Assembly (NCBI RefSeq): GCF_900101045.1
Contig: NZ_FNFN01000012.1
Span: 1-64,000, forward strand
Reading direction: 5' to 3'
DNA: 64,000 nucleotides
Source: Nocardioides sp. YR527
GTDB lineage: Bacteria; Actinomycetota; Actinomycetes; Propionibacteriales; Nocardioidaceae
Positions 16,883 to 24,990 of this stretch are shown here, in pieces. The position numbers and the translations under genes were made by a program. The notes under the pieces are model-generated. The model was given only the letters and a program-made list of their open reading frames with translations, was not told the DNA's origin and searched no databases. The number at the start of each line of letters is the position of its first letter. Within the stretch, counting starts at the first letter, position 1.

Positions 16883-18097
16883 TCAGTAGGAGGGCTGGGA
16901 GGGGTCGATCTGGTTGACCCACGCCACCACGCCACCACCGACGTGGACCGCGTCCGCGTAGCCGGCACCCTTGGCGATCGCGAGCACCTCGGCGCTGCGT
17001 ACGCCGCTCTTGCAGTGGAACACGAGCGGCTTGGCACCATCTGAGGTGAGCTCGGCGACCTGAGGGATCGCGTTGCCGTTGAGGAACTCGCCCTTGGGGA
17101 TCAGGACGGCGCCGGGGATCTGGTTGATCTCGTACTCGTTCGGCTCACGCACGTCGACGAGGACGAAGTCGCGGCTGCCCTCCTCGCGCTCCTTGATCAT
17201 CTCGGAGAGCTGGTTGACCGAGATGGTCGAGCCGGCCGCGGCGTCGGCCGCCTCGGTGGAGATCGCACCGCAGAAGGCGTCGTAGTCGATCAGGTCGGTG
17301 ACCGTCGCGTTCTCCCCGCACAGCGCGCAGTTGGGGTCCTTGCGGACCTTCAGCTTGCGGTACTCCATCTCGAGTGCGTCGTAGATCATCAGCTTGCCGA
17401 CCAGCGGCTCACCGATGCCGGTCAGCATCTTGATGGCCTCGTTGACCTGGATCGAGCCGATCGAGGCGCAGAGCACACCCAGCACGCCGCCCTCGGCGCA
17501 GGAGGGGACCATGCCCGGGGGCGGGGGCTCCGGGTAGAGGCAGCGGTAGCACGGGGCGTCGTCGGTCAGGGTCGGCGCGAACACCGAGGCCTGTCCGTCG
17601 AAGCGGTAGATCGAGCCCCAGACGTACGGGATGCCCAGGAAGTAGGCCGCGTCGTTGACCATGTAGCGGGTCGCGAAGTTGTCGGTGCCGTCGACGATCA
17701 GGTCGTAGCCGGTGAAGATCTCGCGCACGTTGTCGTTGTCGAGCCGCACGTCGTGCAGCACGATGTCGACGTACGGGTTGACCTCCTTGATCGCCGCCGC
17801 GGCCGACTCCGCCTTCGGCTGGCCGACCGTCGACTGCTTGTGGATGATCTGGCGCTGCAGGTTGGACTCGTCGACCTCGTCGAACTCGACGATGCCGAGA
17901 GTGCCGACGCCTGCCGCGGCCAGGTAGAGCAGGGCGGGCGAGCCGAGACCGCCAGCGCCGATGACCAGCACCTTGGCGTTCTTCAGGCGCTTCTGCCCGG
18001 CCATGCCGACGTCGGGGATGATGAGGTGGCGGCTGTAGCGGCGCACCTCGTCGATCGTCAGCTCGTCAGCGGGCTCCACGAGCGGGGCTAGGGACAC
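16883..18097 (-). CDS. moeZ: Adenylyltransferase/sulfurtransferase MoeZ
   Basis: A 404-residue two-domain protein. The N-terminal ThiF/MoeB-type E1 domain has the nucleotide-binding GAGGLGSPAL (about residues 46-55), DGTDNFATRY, and two CxxC zinc pairs (CYRCLYPEP and CALCGENA). The C-terminal rhodanese domain has LVDVREPNEYE and active-site VFHCKSGVRS. MoeZ adenylates and then sulfurates the C-terminal glycine of sulfur-carrier proteins for molybdopterin, thiamine, thioamino-acid or secondary-metabolite synthesis. GTG 18097 is preceded by GAGGAG. The position matches Rv3206c. Confidence 0.95.
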   Translation of the reverse strand: MSLAPLVEPADELTIDEVRRYSRHLIIPDVGMAGQKRLKNAKVLVIGAGGLGSPALLYLAAAGVGTLGIVEFDEVDESNLQRQIIHKQSTVGQPKAESAAAAIKEVNPYVDIVLHDVRLDNDNVREIFTGYDLIVDGTDNFATRYMVNDAAYFLGIPYVWGSIYRFDGQASVFAPTLTDDAPCYRCLYPEPPPPGMVPSCAEGGVLGVLCASIGSIQVNEAIKMLTGIGEPLVGKLMIYDALEMEYRKLKVRKDPNCALCGENATVTDLIDYDAFCGAISTEAADAAAGSTISVNQLSEMIKEREEGSRDFVLVDVREPNEYEINQIPGAVLIPKGEFLNGNAIPQVAELTSDGAKPLVFHCKSGVRSAEVLAIAKGAGYADAVHVGGGVVAWVNQIDPSQPSY

Positions 18098-18224
18098 AAC
18101 TGCTCCTCAGTTCGGACGTACGTATGCCTACTTGAACACCGCAGGCACATCTCCATGTTCCCTCATTCGTGGGCGAGGCAACGACGCGTCCCGCGATCCG
18201 AGTACCAGCGGGTAGGCTGCTGGG

Positions 18225-18857
18225 GTGACCACGCACCAATCCGAGCTCGACCCCACTCGACCGCGAGGGGCCCGACTGCCCCGAACGGAACGACGAGCCC
18301 AGCTTCTCGAATCCGCTCTCGAGGTCTTCGTCGCCTACGGCTTCCACGCTGCCGCGATGGACGACATCGCCGAGAGGGCCGGAGTCTCGAAGCCCGTTCT
18401 CTACCAGCACTTCCCCGGCAAGCTCGACCTCTATCTGGCCCTGCTGGAGAAGTCCGCGAACGAGATCATCGATCGCTGCCGGGAGGCCCTGGCGTCGACC
18501 GACGAGAACAAGGAGCGCGTGGCCCGCACCGTCGAGGTCTTCTACGACTACGTCGCCTCCGAGTCCGGTGCGTTCCGGCTCGTCTTCGAGTCCGACCTGA
18601 CCAACGACCCCGCCGTGCGCGAGCAGGTCGACCGGGTCACCAACGAGTGCGCCGAGGTCATCGCCGAGGTCATCGCCGAGGACACCGGCTTCGCTCCCAC
18701 CGCCTCCCACCTGCTCGCCGTGGGCCTGGTCGGCCAGATCCAGGTCAGCGCGCGCTACTGGCTCCACAACAACGGCGAGCTCTCCCAGGCCGACGCGGCG
18801 CGTCTGGTCGCCGGGCTCGCCTGGCGCGGCATCGGCGGCTACCCCAAGACCGACTGA
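18225..18857 (+). CDS. TetR family transcriptional regulator
   Basis: A 210-residue regulator. The N-terminal helix-turn-helix is textbook TetR: RAQLLESALEVFVAYGFHAA then MDDIAERAGVSKPVLYQHFP. The C-terminal ligand domain is all helical. It is divergent from moeZ and precedes the DUF3107 gene, as in Rv3208-Rv3208A, where the regulator is linked to lipid or stress regulation. The ligand is unknown. The GTG start at 18225 is the only one that includes the full N-terminus. Confidence 0.9.
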   Translation: MTTHQSELDPTRPRGARLPRTERRAQLLESALEVFVAYGFHAAAMDDIAERAGVSKPVLYQHFPGKLDLYLALLEKSANEIIDRCREALASTDENKERVARTVEVFYDYVASESGAFRLVFESDLTNDPAVREQVDRVTNECAEVIAEVIAEDTGFAPTASHLLAVGLVGQIQVSARYWLHNNGELSQADAARLVAGLAWRGIGGYPKTD

Positions 18858-18965
18858 ATCCATTCCAATCAGCTCGAAGTTCCGCTCGTAGCGCAACAAC
18901 GGGGTTCCTCACGGTCCGTGTGAGAGGATTCCGAAGCATTGATCGACCCATCGCAAGGAGGACCC

Positions 18966-19187
18966 GTGGAGGTCAAGATCGGCGTCCAGCAGGCCGCCCG
19001 TGAGCTCGTCGTAGAGACCGAGGAGTCCAGCGAATCGGTGGAGAAGCTCATCGCCGACGCCCTCGGCGGCGGCGCTGTGCTCGCTTTGACCGACAGCAAG
19101 GGCCGGAAGGTCATCGTCCCGACCGAGAAGCTCGCCTACATCGAGATCGGCCCGGCCAAGGTCGGCAAGGTCGGGTTCGCCGGCTGA
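18966..19187 (+). CDS. DUF3107 family small protein
   Basis: A 73-residue protein beginning MEVKIGVQQAARELVVETEE and ending KVGFAG, matching the actinobacterial DUF3107 family (Rv3208A/TB9.4-like). The function is unknown; homologues are abundant small cytosolic proteins and immunogenic in mycobacteria. GTG 18966 is chosen over a TTG-initiated longer frame because AAGGAGG ends five bases upstream. It follows the TetR gene in the order conserved across Actinobacteria. Confidence 0.9.
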   Translation: MEVKIGVQQAARELVVETEESSESVEKLIADALGGGAVLALTDSKGRKVIVPTEKLAYIEIGPAKVGKVGFAG

Positions 19188-19194
19188 ACCGATC

Positions 19195-19229
19195 CGGACC
19201 GTACGACTCAGGGATGGCCCTGATTCCGG
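19195..19229 (+). terminator. Possible hairpin terminator after the DUF3107 gene
   Basis: An inner CAGGG/CCCTG stem with an ATGG loop lies inside outer CCGGA/TCCGG arms, just past the DUF3107 stop. No clear U-tract follows. Confidence 0.4.
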
Positions 19230-19340
19230 TGGCGAACTTCCGGGTTTGAGCCATGTTGTCCGTGCAATGTCGTCTCAACAGGTGCAATATCGAGGGATAG
19301 GCGCATTCATGGCGCCCTCACAACCTGAAGGGATCTGGGC

Positions 19341-19652
19341 ATGATCGGGACCATCATCACCGTCCTCGTCGGCGGCGTCATCATCGGGCTCCTCGGCAAG
19401 TTCCTCGCCCCGGGTAGCCGGGACAACATTCCGTTCTGGCTGGTCGTCGTCTGCGGAATCGTGGGCATGCTCGTCGGCGGCTGGATCTACTACGCGATCT
19501 TCGGCGTTGCCGGCAACGTCGCGGGCAACCCGAACTACGACATGTGGAACACGTCCAAGGGCATCGACTGGTGGCGTCACCTGTGGCAGGTCGTCGTCGC
19601 GGCCATCGCGGTCGTCGTGGCCGCCGGCATCACCGGAAAGTCCAAGGCCTGA
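19341..19652 (+). CDS. GlsB/YeaQ/YmgE family stress-response membrane protein
   Basis: A 103-residue membrane protein with three hydrophobic stretches: MIGTIITVLVGGVIIGLLGK, FWLVVVCGIVGMLVGGWIYYA and VVVAAIAVVVAAGITG. The conserved start with GLLGKFLAPG matches the transglycosylase-associated (PF04226) family. These proteins are induced by general stress, and the mechanism is not established. Compared with the usual ~85 residues, the loop between helices 2 and 3 is slightly longer (NPNYDMWNTSKGIDWWRH). Confidence 0.85.
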   Translation: MIGTIITVLVGGVIIGLLGKFLAPGSRDNIPFWLVVVCGIVGMLVGGWIYYAIFGVAGNVAGNPNYDMWNTSKGIDWWRHLWQVVVAAIAVVVAAGITGKSKA

Positions 19653-19674
19653 GCCTCGTCCAGGTCATCTCGAA

Positions 19675-19702
19675 GCGGTCCCGCCCCTTGGGGTGGGGCC
19701 GC
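19675..19702 (+). terminator. Terminator-like hairpin after the GlsB gene
   Basis: Arms 19675-19687 and 19690-19702 pair over 13 bp with two G-U wobbles (GCGGTCCCGCCCC with GGGGTGGGGCCGC). A weak pyrimidine run follows. Confidence 0.6.
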
Positions 19703-19743
19703 TTCTGCTGTTGCAGGTACGCCCCACCAACCCCCGCCGGCTA

Positions 19744-19818
19744 CGTGTAACACGTCGTTCGTAGGACTACTCGCCCTATTGGAACGACCGGATAGTCCTA
19801 CGAACGACGTGTTACACG
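19744..19818. repeat. Perfect 26-bp inverted repeat between convergent genes
   Basis: Arms 19744-19769 and 19793-19818 are exact reverse complements around a 23-base loop. Each arm starts with its own small palindrome (CGTGTAACACG). The unit is more AT-rich than its surroundings and lies between the converging GlsB and C39-like genes. It could be a bidirectional terminator or a REP-like element. Confidence 0.85.
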
Positions 19819-19828
19819 CCAGCCAGCC

Positions 19829-20887
19829 TCACCAGTTCGGCTGAGCCGGAGGCTGCGGCGAGGCCACGTCCGGCGGCCGGATGAGGTAGACGATCCGCCC
19901 GGAGCGGGCCCAGGCGCGGTCGAGCTCGCCCACGTCGTACGTCGCCCGCACCTCCGCATCGCTGACGATCCGATGGGAGGCGGGGTCGTGGACGACGGGG
20001 TCGCCTTCCTCGTCGAAGCCGGTCAGCACGAGCAGGTGACCGTTGGTGACATACCCGGCGCCGGTCAGCTCGCCGTCCTGGTGCGAGACGGCCAGCACGA
20101 GCGGGATCCCGGCCTCGAGGAATCGGGCGGCCTCGGCGAAGGAGCGGAGCCTGGTGACGTACGCGACCAGGCCGCGGGTGCCCGCATAGGCGGTGTTGAA
20201 GGCCCAGTTGCCGGCACCACCGAAGGACTCGTCGTAGACCTCCCTGACGGTGAATGGCACCTGCGGGTCAGGGGTCTCGTAGTCCACCCAGGCCGTCTCG
20301 GCGGGCGTCGGCCCAACGCCCCAGAAGTCGGCGATCATCGCCGTCGAGGCGGCACTGCACCAGGACTGCCCGCCACCGTCCCACTGCGGGTAGCGGTCAC
20401 GGTGGAGCTGCTGCGAATAGGCGGGTACGCCACCCACGACCGTCCCGCGAGGCACCGCCTCCGGGGCCGGCGCCGAGTCCCGGGCGCCGGCCGAGACCAT
20501 CGCCCCGAGCAGGCTCGCCCGCGGCATCTGGGCCGAGCCGAACGACCTCAGCCGCAGCGAGAACGAGGTGAACCGGTGCCCGTCCCGCCCCAGGATCGTG
20601 TCGTCGTCCGCGACCGCGACCGGATCGTCCTGACCGGCGACGGAGGTGGAGGTGAAGGCCGGGTCCGAGGACCAGCGAGCCAGCACCAGCCAGCCGCTTC
20701 GCTCCCCCGACTCGGCAACCACCTGAGCCGCGACCTCGACCCAGGTCCCGGGCGGGGTCACCACGTTCCAGGAGGCGACCAGCTCGTCGAAGCAGAAACC
20801 CGGGCTGACCTCGGGCGACACCCAAGCATTGGCCTTCGGGTCAATCTGCTCGCCCGACCAGCCGGTCCAGAGGACGTCAGTGCTCAA
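19829..20887 (-). CDS. Peptidase C39-like (C39_2) family protein
   Basis: A 352-residue protein. The C-terminal half carries a papain-like C39_2 domain: Cys in GGGQSWCSAASTAMIADFWG, His in TNGHLLVLTGFDEEGDPVVH and Asp in VVHDPASH. The N-terminal ~150 residues form a beta-rich region (FTSTSVAGQDD, RFTSFSLRLR) of the kind that precedes this domain in actinobacterial proteins. No signal peptide is visible with the chosen start. TTG 20887 overlaps the stop of the ferritin-like gene by 11 bases and is the only start near the conserved region, so the N-terminus is provisional. The substrate is unknown. Confidence 0.75.
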   Translation of the reverse strand: MSTDVLWTGWSGEQIDPKANAWVSPEVSPGFCFDELVASWNVVTPPGTWVEVAAQVVAESGERSGWLVLARWSSDPAFTSTSVAGQDDPVAVADDDTILGRDGHRFTSFSLRLRSFGSAQMPRASLLGAMVSAGARDSAPAPEAVPRGTVVGGVPAYSQQLHRDRYPQWDGGGQSWCSAASTAMIADFWGVGPTPAETAWVDYETPDPQVPFTVREVYDESFGGAGNWAFNTAYAGTRGLVAYVTRLRSFAEAARFLEAGIPLVLAVSHQDGELTGAGYVTNGHLLVLTGFDEEGDPVVHDPASHRIVSDAEVRATYDVGELDRAWARSGRIVYLIRPPDVASPQPPAQPNW

Positions 20888-21578
20888 GCCCGAGCTTGCC
20901 CATTCGCTCGACGTGGCGCTGGGTGAGCCGGGTGAGCATCTCGCCGATCGTGCCGAGGTCGAGGCCCGGAAGGTGGCCGCCGGCGATCAGGTCACTGAGC
21001 CCCTCGCGGGTGGCCGCGACCTGCTGGGCCTGGGTGATCGCCTCGCCCATGAGGCGACGGCCCCACAGCGCCAGCCGTCCGCCGATGAGGTGATCGGCCT
21101 CGATGCCGGCCCGCACCCGGTCCACCACGAAGTCGGCGCGCCCGGCGTCCTCGAGGGTGGTGACCACGAGCTTGTGGGTGTCCTCGTCGAGGAAGCCGGC
21201 GACCTCACGGTAGAAGTCGTTGGCGAGCCCGTCCCCGACGTACGCCTTCACCAGCGACTCCCACCAGTCGGCGGGCTTGGTGTGGGTGTGGAACTCGTCG
21301 AACCCCTCGCGCAGCGGCTCCATGGCCGCGTACGGGTCGGTCCCGAGCTCCACCAACCGGTCGAGGACCGGCTGGATCTTGGCGTGCTGAGCGGCCGCCA
21401 TCGCGAGAAGAGCCGTCTTGTCCTCCAGGGAGGGCGCCATCTTGGCGTCGTCGGTCAGCCTCTCGACAGCCGAGACCTCGCCATAGGCGACCGCTCCGAG
21501 AAGGTCGATGACGGCAGCCTTGTAAACAGGATCACCGAACGGATCCTGAGGACCCGTGAACTCTGACGATGCAACCAC
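20877..21578 (-). CDS. Ferritin-like fold protein (Rv3210c-like)
   Basis: A 233-residue helical protein with carboxylate and histidine positions of a ferritin-like domain: YGEVSAVERL, AAAQHAKIQPVLDRL, FYREVAGFLDEDTHKLV and GIEADHLIGGRLALWGRRLMGEA. Related proteins are annotated as ferritin-like or MiaE-like hydroxylases; the activity is unproven. The position between DUF3107 and the DEAD-box helicase matches Rv3210c. The start is GTG 21578. It is transcribed divergently from the helicase gene. Confidence 0.8.
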   Translation of the reverse strand: MVASSEFTGPQDPFGDPVYKAAVIDLLGAVAYGEVSAVERLTDDAKMAPSLEDKTALLAMAAAQHAKIQPVLDRLVELGTDPYAAMEPLREGFDEFHTHTKPADWWESLVKAYVGDGLANDFYREVAGFLDEDTHKLVVTTLEDAGRADFVVDRVRAGIEADHLIGGRLALWGRRLMGEAITQAQQVAATREGLSDLIAGGHLPGLDLGTIGEMLTRLTQRHVERMGKLGLEH

Positions 21579-21599
21579 GAGAGAACCCTACCGATAGAA

Positions 21600-21753
21600 T
21601 GCCTTTTGACCGACCCAGCGCCGCTGATATTCAGCTTTCATATCGCGGCGGCTCGGATCCCGTATGTGCGCGGCGTGGCACTCGCTTGGCAAGCTCGAGA
21701 CACCCGTGAGTCGCTCGCCGCATTCGATGAGACAAGCGAGTAGCGACGAAATC
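21600..21753 (+). promoter_or_regulatory. Structured 5' leader of the DEAD-box helicase gene
   Basis: Below-average GC. One hairpin pairs CGCCG..GATAT with ATATC..CGGCG around 21620-21655. A second pairs ACTCGCTTG (21680-21688) with CAAGCGAGT (21733-21741), nine perfect base pairs closing just before the start codon. This could regulate translation by cold or by helicase feedback, which is inference. Confidence 0.45.
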
Positions 21754-23226
21754 ATGACAACGTTCAAGGACCTCGGTGTTCATCCCGAGATCTGCGCTCC
21801 GCTCGAGCGCAAAGGCATCACCACCCCCTTCGCCATCCAGGAGATGACCCTCTCGGTCGCCCTGCAGGGCACCGACCTGATCGGCCAGGCCCGCACCGGG
21901 TCCGGCAAGACGCTGGCCTTCGGCATCCCGGTGGTGCAGCGCAGCGTGTCCCCCAAGGACCCTGACTACATCGACCTCCCGCAGGGCAAGCCGCAGGCGC
22001 TGATCGTGGCTCCGACCCGAGAGCTGGCCATGCAGGTCTCGGCCGAGATCTCGCTGATCTCCGAGGACCGCGGCCTCCGCGTGCTGACCGTCTACGGCGG
22101 CGCCGGCTACGACCCCCAGATCGACGCGCTGGAGAAGGGCGTCGACATCGTGGTCGGCACCCCCGGCCGCCTGATCGACCTGGCCAACCGGAAGGTCCTC
22201 GACCTCTCCCACGTGCACGCCCTCGTCCTCGACGAGGCCGACGAGATGCTCGACCTCGGGTTCCTGCCCGACGTGGAGAAGCTCGTCACCCTCACCCCGG
22301 AGACCCGCCAGACGCTGCTCTTCTCGGCCACCATGCCGGGTGCGATCGTGGCGCTGGCGCGCTCCTACATGCGCCACCCGATGAACATCCGCGCCGAGTC
22401 GGCGAGCGAGCGCGAGACCGTGCCCGCCACCGCGCAGTTCGTCTACCAGGCCCACGACCTCGACAAGCCCGAGATGATCGGCCGCCTGCTGCAGTGCGAG
22501 GACCACGACAAGGTCGTCGTCTTCGCCCGCACCAAGCGGCAGGCACAGCGCGTGGCCGACGACCTCGCCGAGCGCGGCTTCCTGGCCTCTCCCCTGCACG
22601 GCGACATGCAGCAGGCCGCCCGCGAGCGGGTGATGCAGAAGTTCCGTGACGGCAAGGTCGACGTCCTGGTGGCCACCGACGTCGCCGCCCGCGGCATCGA
22701 CGTCACCGGCGTCTCCCACGTGGTCAACTACACGACCCCCGACGACGAGAAGACCTACGTCCACCGCATCGGCCGCACCGGCCGCGCCGGCGCCACCGGT
22801 GTCGCGGTCACGTTCGTCGACTGGGCCGACCTCCACAAGTGGAAGATGATCAACAAGGCTCTCGACCTTCCCTTCGACGAGCCGGCCGAGACCTACTCCT
22901 CCTCGGAGCACTTCCTCCACGACATGGGCATCCCGAAGGGCACCAAGGGCCGGATCAAGGCCGCCGCGCCCGCGAAGCCCAAGGACAAGGACTCCGGCAA
23001 GGACGGCGAGAAGCGCGAGCGCGCTCCCCGCAACCGCGACCGTCAGCGCACCCGTTCGCGCGGCGGCCAGGTCGTCGACAAGTCCGCTGCCCCGGCTGCG
23101 GCCGAGTCCGCCGAGTCCACGAAGCCCGCCGACGGCGAGGCCAAGGCCGAGGGCTCCGCACCCCGTCGTCGCCGTCGCCGCCGCTCGTCGGGCTCGGGCG
23201 GCTCCGCGCCCAAGGCCGACGCCTGA
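21754..23226 (+). CDS. DEAD-box RNA helicase (RhlE-like)
   Basis: A 490-residue ATP-dependent RNA helicase. Motifs in order: Q motif (TPFAIQEMTL), ARTGSGKT, PTRELAMQ, GTPGRLID, DEADEML, SATMP, VVFARTKRQA, DVAARGIDV and HRIGRTGRAG. The C-terminal ~110 residues are a disordered Lys/Arg/Ala/Ser tail, typical of actinobacterial RhlE and suited to RNA binding. It acts in ribosome assembly, mRNA turnover and cold adaptation. The start ATG 21754 (MTTFKDLGVHPE) fits the family; an upstream in-frame ATG at 21727 is less likely because it would remove the leader stem. It matches Rv3211. Confidence 0.93.
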   Translation: MTTFKDLGVHPEICAPLERKGITTPFAIQEMTLSVALQGTDLIGQARTGSGKTLAFGIPVVQRSVSPKDPDYIDLPQGKPQALIVAPTRELAMQVSAEISLISEDRGLRVLTVYGGAGYDPQIDALEKGVDIVVGTPGRLIDLANRKVLDLSHVHALVLDEADEMLDLGFLPDVEKLVTLTPETRQTLLFSATMPGAIVALARSYMRHPMNIRAESASERETVPATAQFVYQAHDLDKPEMIGRLLQCEDHDKVVVFARTKRQAQRVADDLAERGFLASPLHGDMQQAARERVMQKFRDGKVDVLVATDVAARGIDVTGVSHVVNYTTPDDEKTYVHRIGRTGRAGATGVAVTFVDWADLHKWKMINKALDLPFDEPAETYSSSEHFLHDMGIPKGTKGRIKAAAPAKPKDKDSGKDGEKRERAPRNRDRQRTRSRGGQVVDKSAAPAAAESAESTKPADGEAKAEGSAPRRRRRRRSSGSGGSAPKADA

Positions 23227-23241
23227 GCTGCCAGGGCCAGG

Positions 23242-23889
23242 CTAAGGAATCACGACCACCTTGGTGCCGAGCCGCGCGAAGCGCCACATCGCCTTCGCGT
23301 CCGGCTCGGCCTGGCGGATGCACCCGTGCGACAGCGGTGTGCCGAGCTGGGCGCGGGTCTGCACGCGCTTGCCCTTGTCCACCGGGATGTTGTGGAAGCC
23401 GATCGCGGCGCGGGGGCCCTTGGTGAAGCGTACGAACCACTTCATCCGGCCCGAGTCGTCGATCCCCTTCGCGTGCTCGGAGCGGGAGAAGACCTTGTAG
23501 GTGCCGGGCTCGAGGTTGTCGTAGGCGCTGCCCGAGACCGGATAGGTACGCCGCGTCCGATCGCCCGCGGAGACGATCCAGACCCGCTGACGGCTGATCG
23601 AGAAGACGGCCCGGCGACCGGTGCCGGAGTCGTCCGGGAGCACCTTTTCCGCAGCGGCGACCCGCGCGTCGACGTGGCGGTCGATCGCGGCCTCACGCTG
23701 GCTGTCATGCGGCCAGACCGGGGTGCGGGCCGCGCCGTCCGCGCCCAGCTTCATCCCGCTGTCGGCCGCGCTGGGCCGGCCATTGGCCACCGGCTCGGCG
23801 ATGACCTCCATCCCGACGTACAGACCGGCCGATGTCATCAAGGACGCGACGAAGAGCATCTTGGTGCGCCTGAGGGGCCGCGATCTCAT
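23242..23889 (-). CDS. L,D-transpeptidase (YkuD family)
   Basis: A 215-residue protein with a basic N-terminus and one hydrophobic segment (LFVASLMTSAGLYVGM), so exported or membrane-anchored. The catalytic domain runs from RAVFSISRQRVWIVS to the end and contains GFHNIP and the active site LSHGCIRQ (HxxxxxxSHGCxR). These enzymes make 3-3 cross-links in peptidoglycan. The start could instead be GTG 23910. It converges on the helicase gene with only 15 bases between stops. Confidence 0.9.
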   Translation of the reverse strand: MRSRPLRRTKMLFVASLMTSAGLYVGMEVIAEPVANGRPSAADSGMKLGADGAARTPVWPHDSQREAAIDRHVDARVAAAEKVLPDDSGTGRRAVFSISRQRVWIVSAGDRTRRTYPVSGSAYDNLEPGTYKVFSRSEHAKGIDDSGRMKWFVRFTKGPRAAIGFHNIPVDKGKRVQTRAQLGTPLSHGCIRQAEPDAKAMWRFARLGTKVVVIP

Positions 23890-24079
23890 GTGCCGCCCAG
23901 TGCGGTTCACTTCGCCATCACGCGCCCGAGTCCCCCTGCTAAATCCACGTCGAACATCATCCAAACACGTATCACCGCAAGTCAACTGTCACACGACAGA
24001 CAGAAACCGTGATTCCGCTGGCGAACCGACGGCCCGGCGCCTGGATCGCCATCGCGACCCGTGGTGGCAGGATTGCCCC

Positions 24080-24844
24080 ATGTCGAACCCCACCTCCCTG
24101 GTCACCGGCGCAACCGCCGGCATCGGACTCGCCTTCGCCCAGCAGCTCGCTGCCCGCGGACACGACCTCGTCCTCGTCGCCCGTGACGAGGAGCGCCTCG
24201 ACGGCGTCGCCAAGAATCTGACGGACGCTCACGGCATCGGTGTCGAGGTGCTCCGCGCCGATCTGACCGACAGCGCCGATCTGGCCAGGGTCGAGGCCCG
24301 TCTGGCCGATGCCGATCACCCGGTCGACCTGCTGGTCAACAACGCCGGCCACGGCCTCAAGCGCCGCTTCCTCGACAACACCGCCGATGAGGAGACCGCG
24401 ATGGCGGAGGTGCTCGTGATCGCCCCGCTGCGCCTCTCCCACGCCGCGCTGCGCGGCCAGGTGGCCCGCGGCCACGGCGGCATCATCAACGTCGGCTCCG
24501 TCGCCTCCTACCTTCCCCGCGGCACCTACTCGGCCGCCAAGGCGTGGATCAACTCCTTCACGGAGTGGGCCCACAACGAGTACGCCGGCCAGGGCATCAA
24601 GATCATGGCCCTGCTGCCGGGATTCACCAAGACCGAGTTCCACGAGCGCCTCGGCTCCGGCTACGACTCTGCCCCCTCCTGGATGTGGCTCGACGTCGAC
24701 GACCTGGTCCGTGAGGCGCTCGAGGACTACGACGCCGACAAGACCTTCTCGATCCCGAGCAAGCGCTACAAGGCCCTGGCCACCATGGCCCGAGTGGTCC
24801 CGTCCGGCGTACTCCAGAAGTTCCAGTCGCTGGGCCGCAAGTAG
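24080..24844 (+). CDS. Short-chain dehydrogenase/reductase
   Basis: A 254-residue SDR. NAD(P)-binding TGATAGIG is at residues 9-16, LLVNNAG in the middle, and catalytic Tyr150-Lys154 in TYSAAKAW, with a serine in NVGSVAS. The glycine motif and an arginine-rich segment after strand 2 (VARDEERL) suggest NADPH preference. The substrate is unknown. The start at MSNPTSLVTG is preferred; the much longer upstream frame is antisense to the L,D-transpeptidase. Confidence 0.9.
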   Translation: MSNPTSLVTGATAGIGLAFAQQLAARGHDLVLVARDEERLDGVAKNLTDAHGIGVEVLRADLTDSADLARVEARLADADHPVDLLVNNAGHGLKRRFLDNTADEETAMAEVLVIAPLRLSHAALRGQVARGHGGIINVGSVASYLPRGTYSAAKAWINSFTEWAHNEYAGQGIKIMALLPGFTKTEFHERLGSGYDSAPSWMWLDVDDLVREALEDYDADKTFSIPSKRYKALATMARVVPSGVLQKFQSLGRK

Positions 24845-24851
24845 TCCCAGA

Positions 24852-24970
24852 GACGACCGGAGCGAGGTCGAGCGGCGAGCGTGGTCGTCCGCTTGCGCCG
24901 AGCGAGGGAGTGACCGCGCGTAGCGCGGACGTACGCGCCCGTTACGCGCCAGCAGATGGGCGCGTACGTC
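24852..24970. repeat. Nested inverted repeats between convergent genes
   Basis: A perfect 13-bp repeat pairs 24928-24940 with 24958-24970 (GACGTACGCGCCC). Next to it CCGCGC-GTA-GCGCGG forms a second hairpin (24914-24928), and GACGACC/GGTCGTC arms further left enclose a third. Together they occupy the gap between the SDR and marC and probably act as a bidirectional terminator or REP-type cluster. Confidence 0.7.
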
Positions 24971-24990
24971 TGAAACTGACCAGCCCAGGA

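Noticed and set aside
18225..18857. TetR protein as the repressor for the GGTTAC operators
   Set aside because: It lies 12 kb away in a conserved moeZ-DUF3107 context, and its own promoter shows no GGTTAC-N6-GTAACC site.
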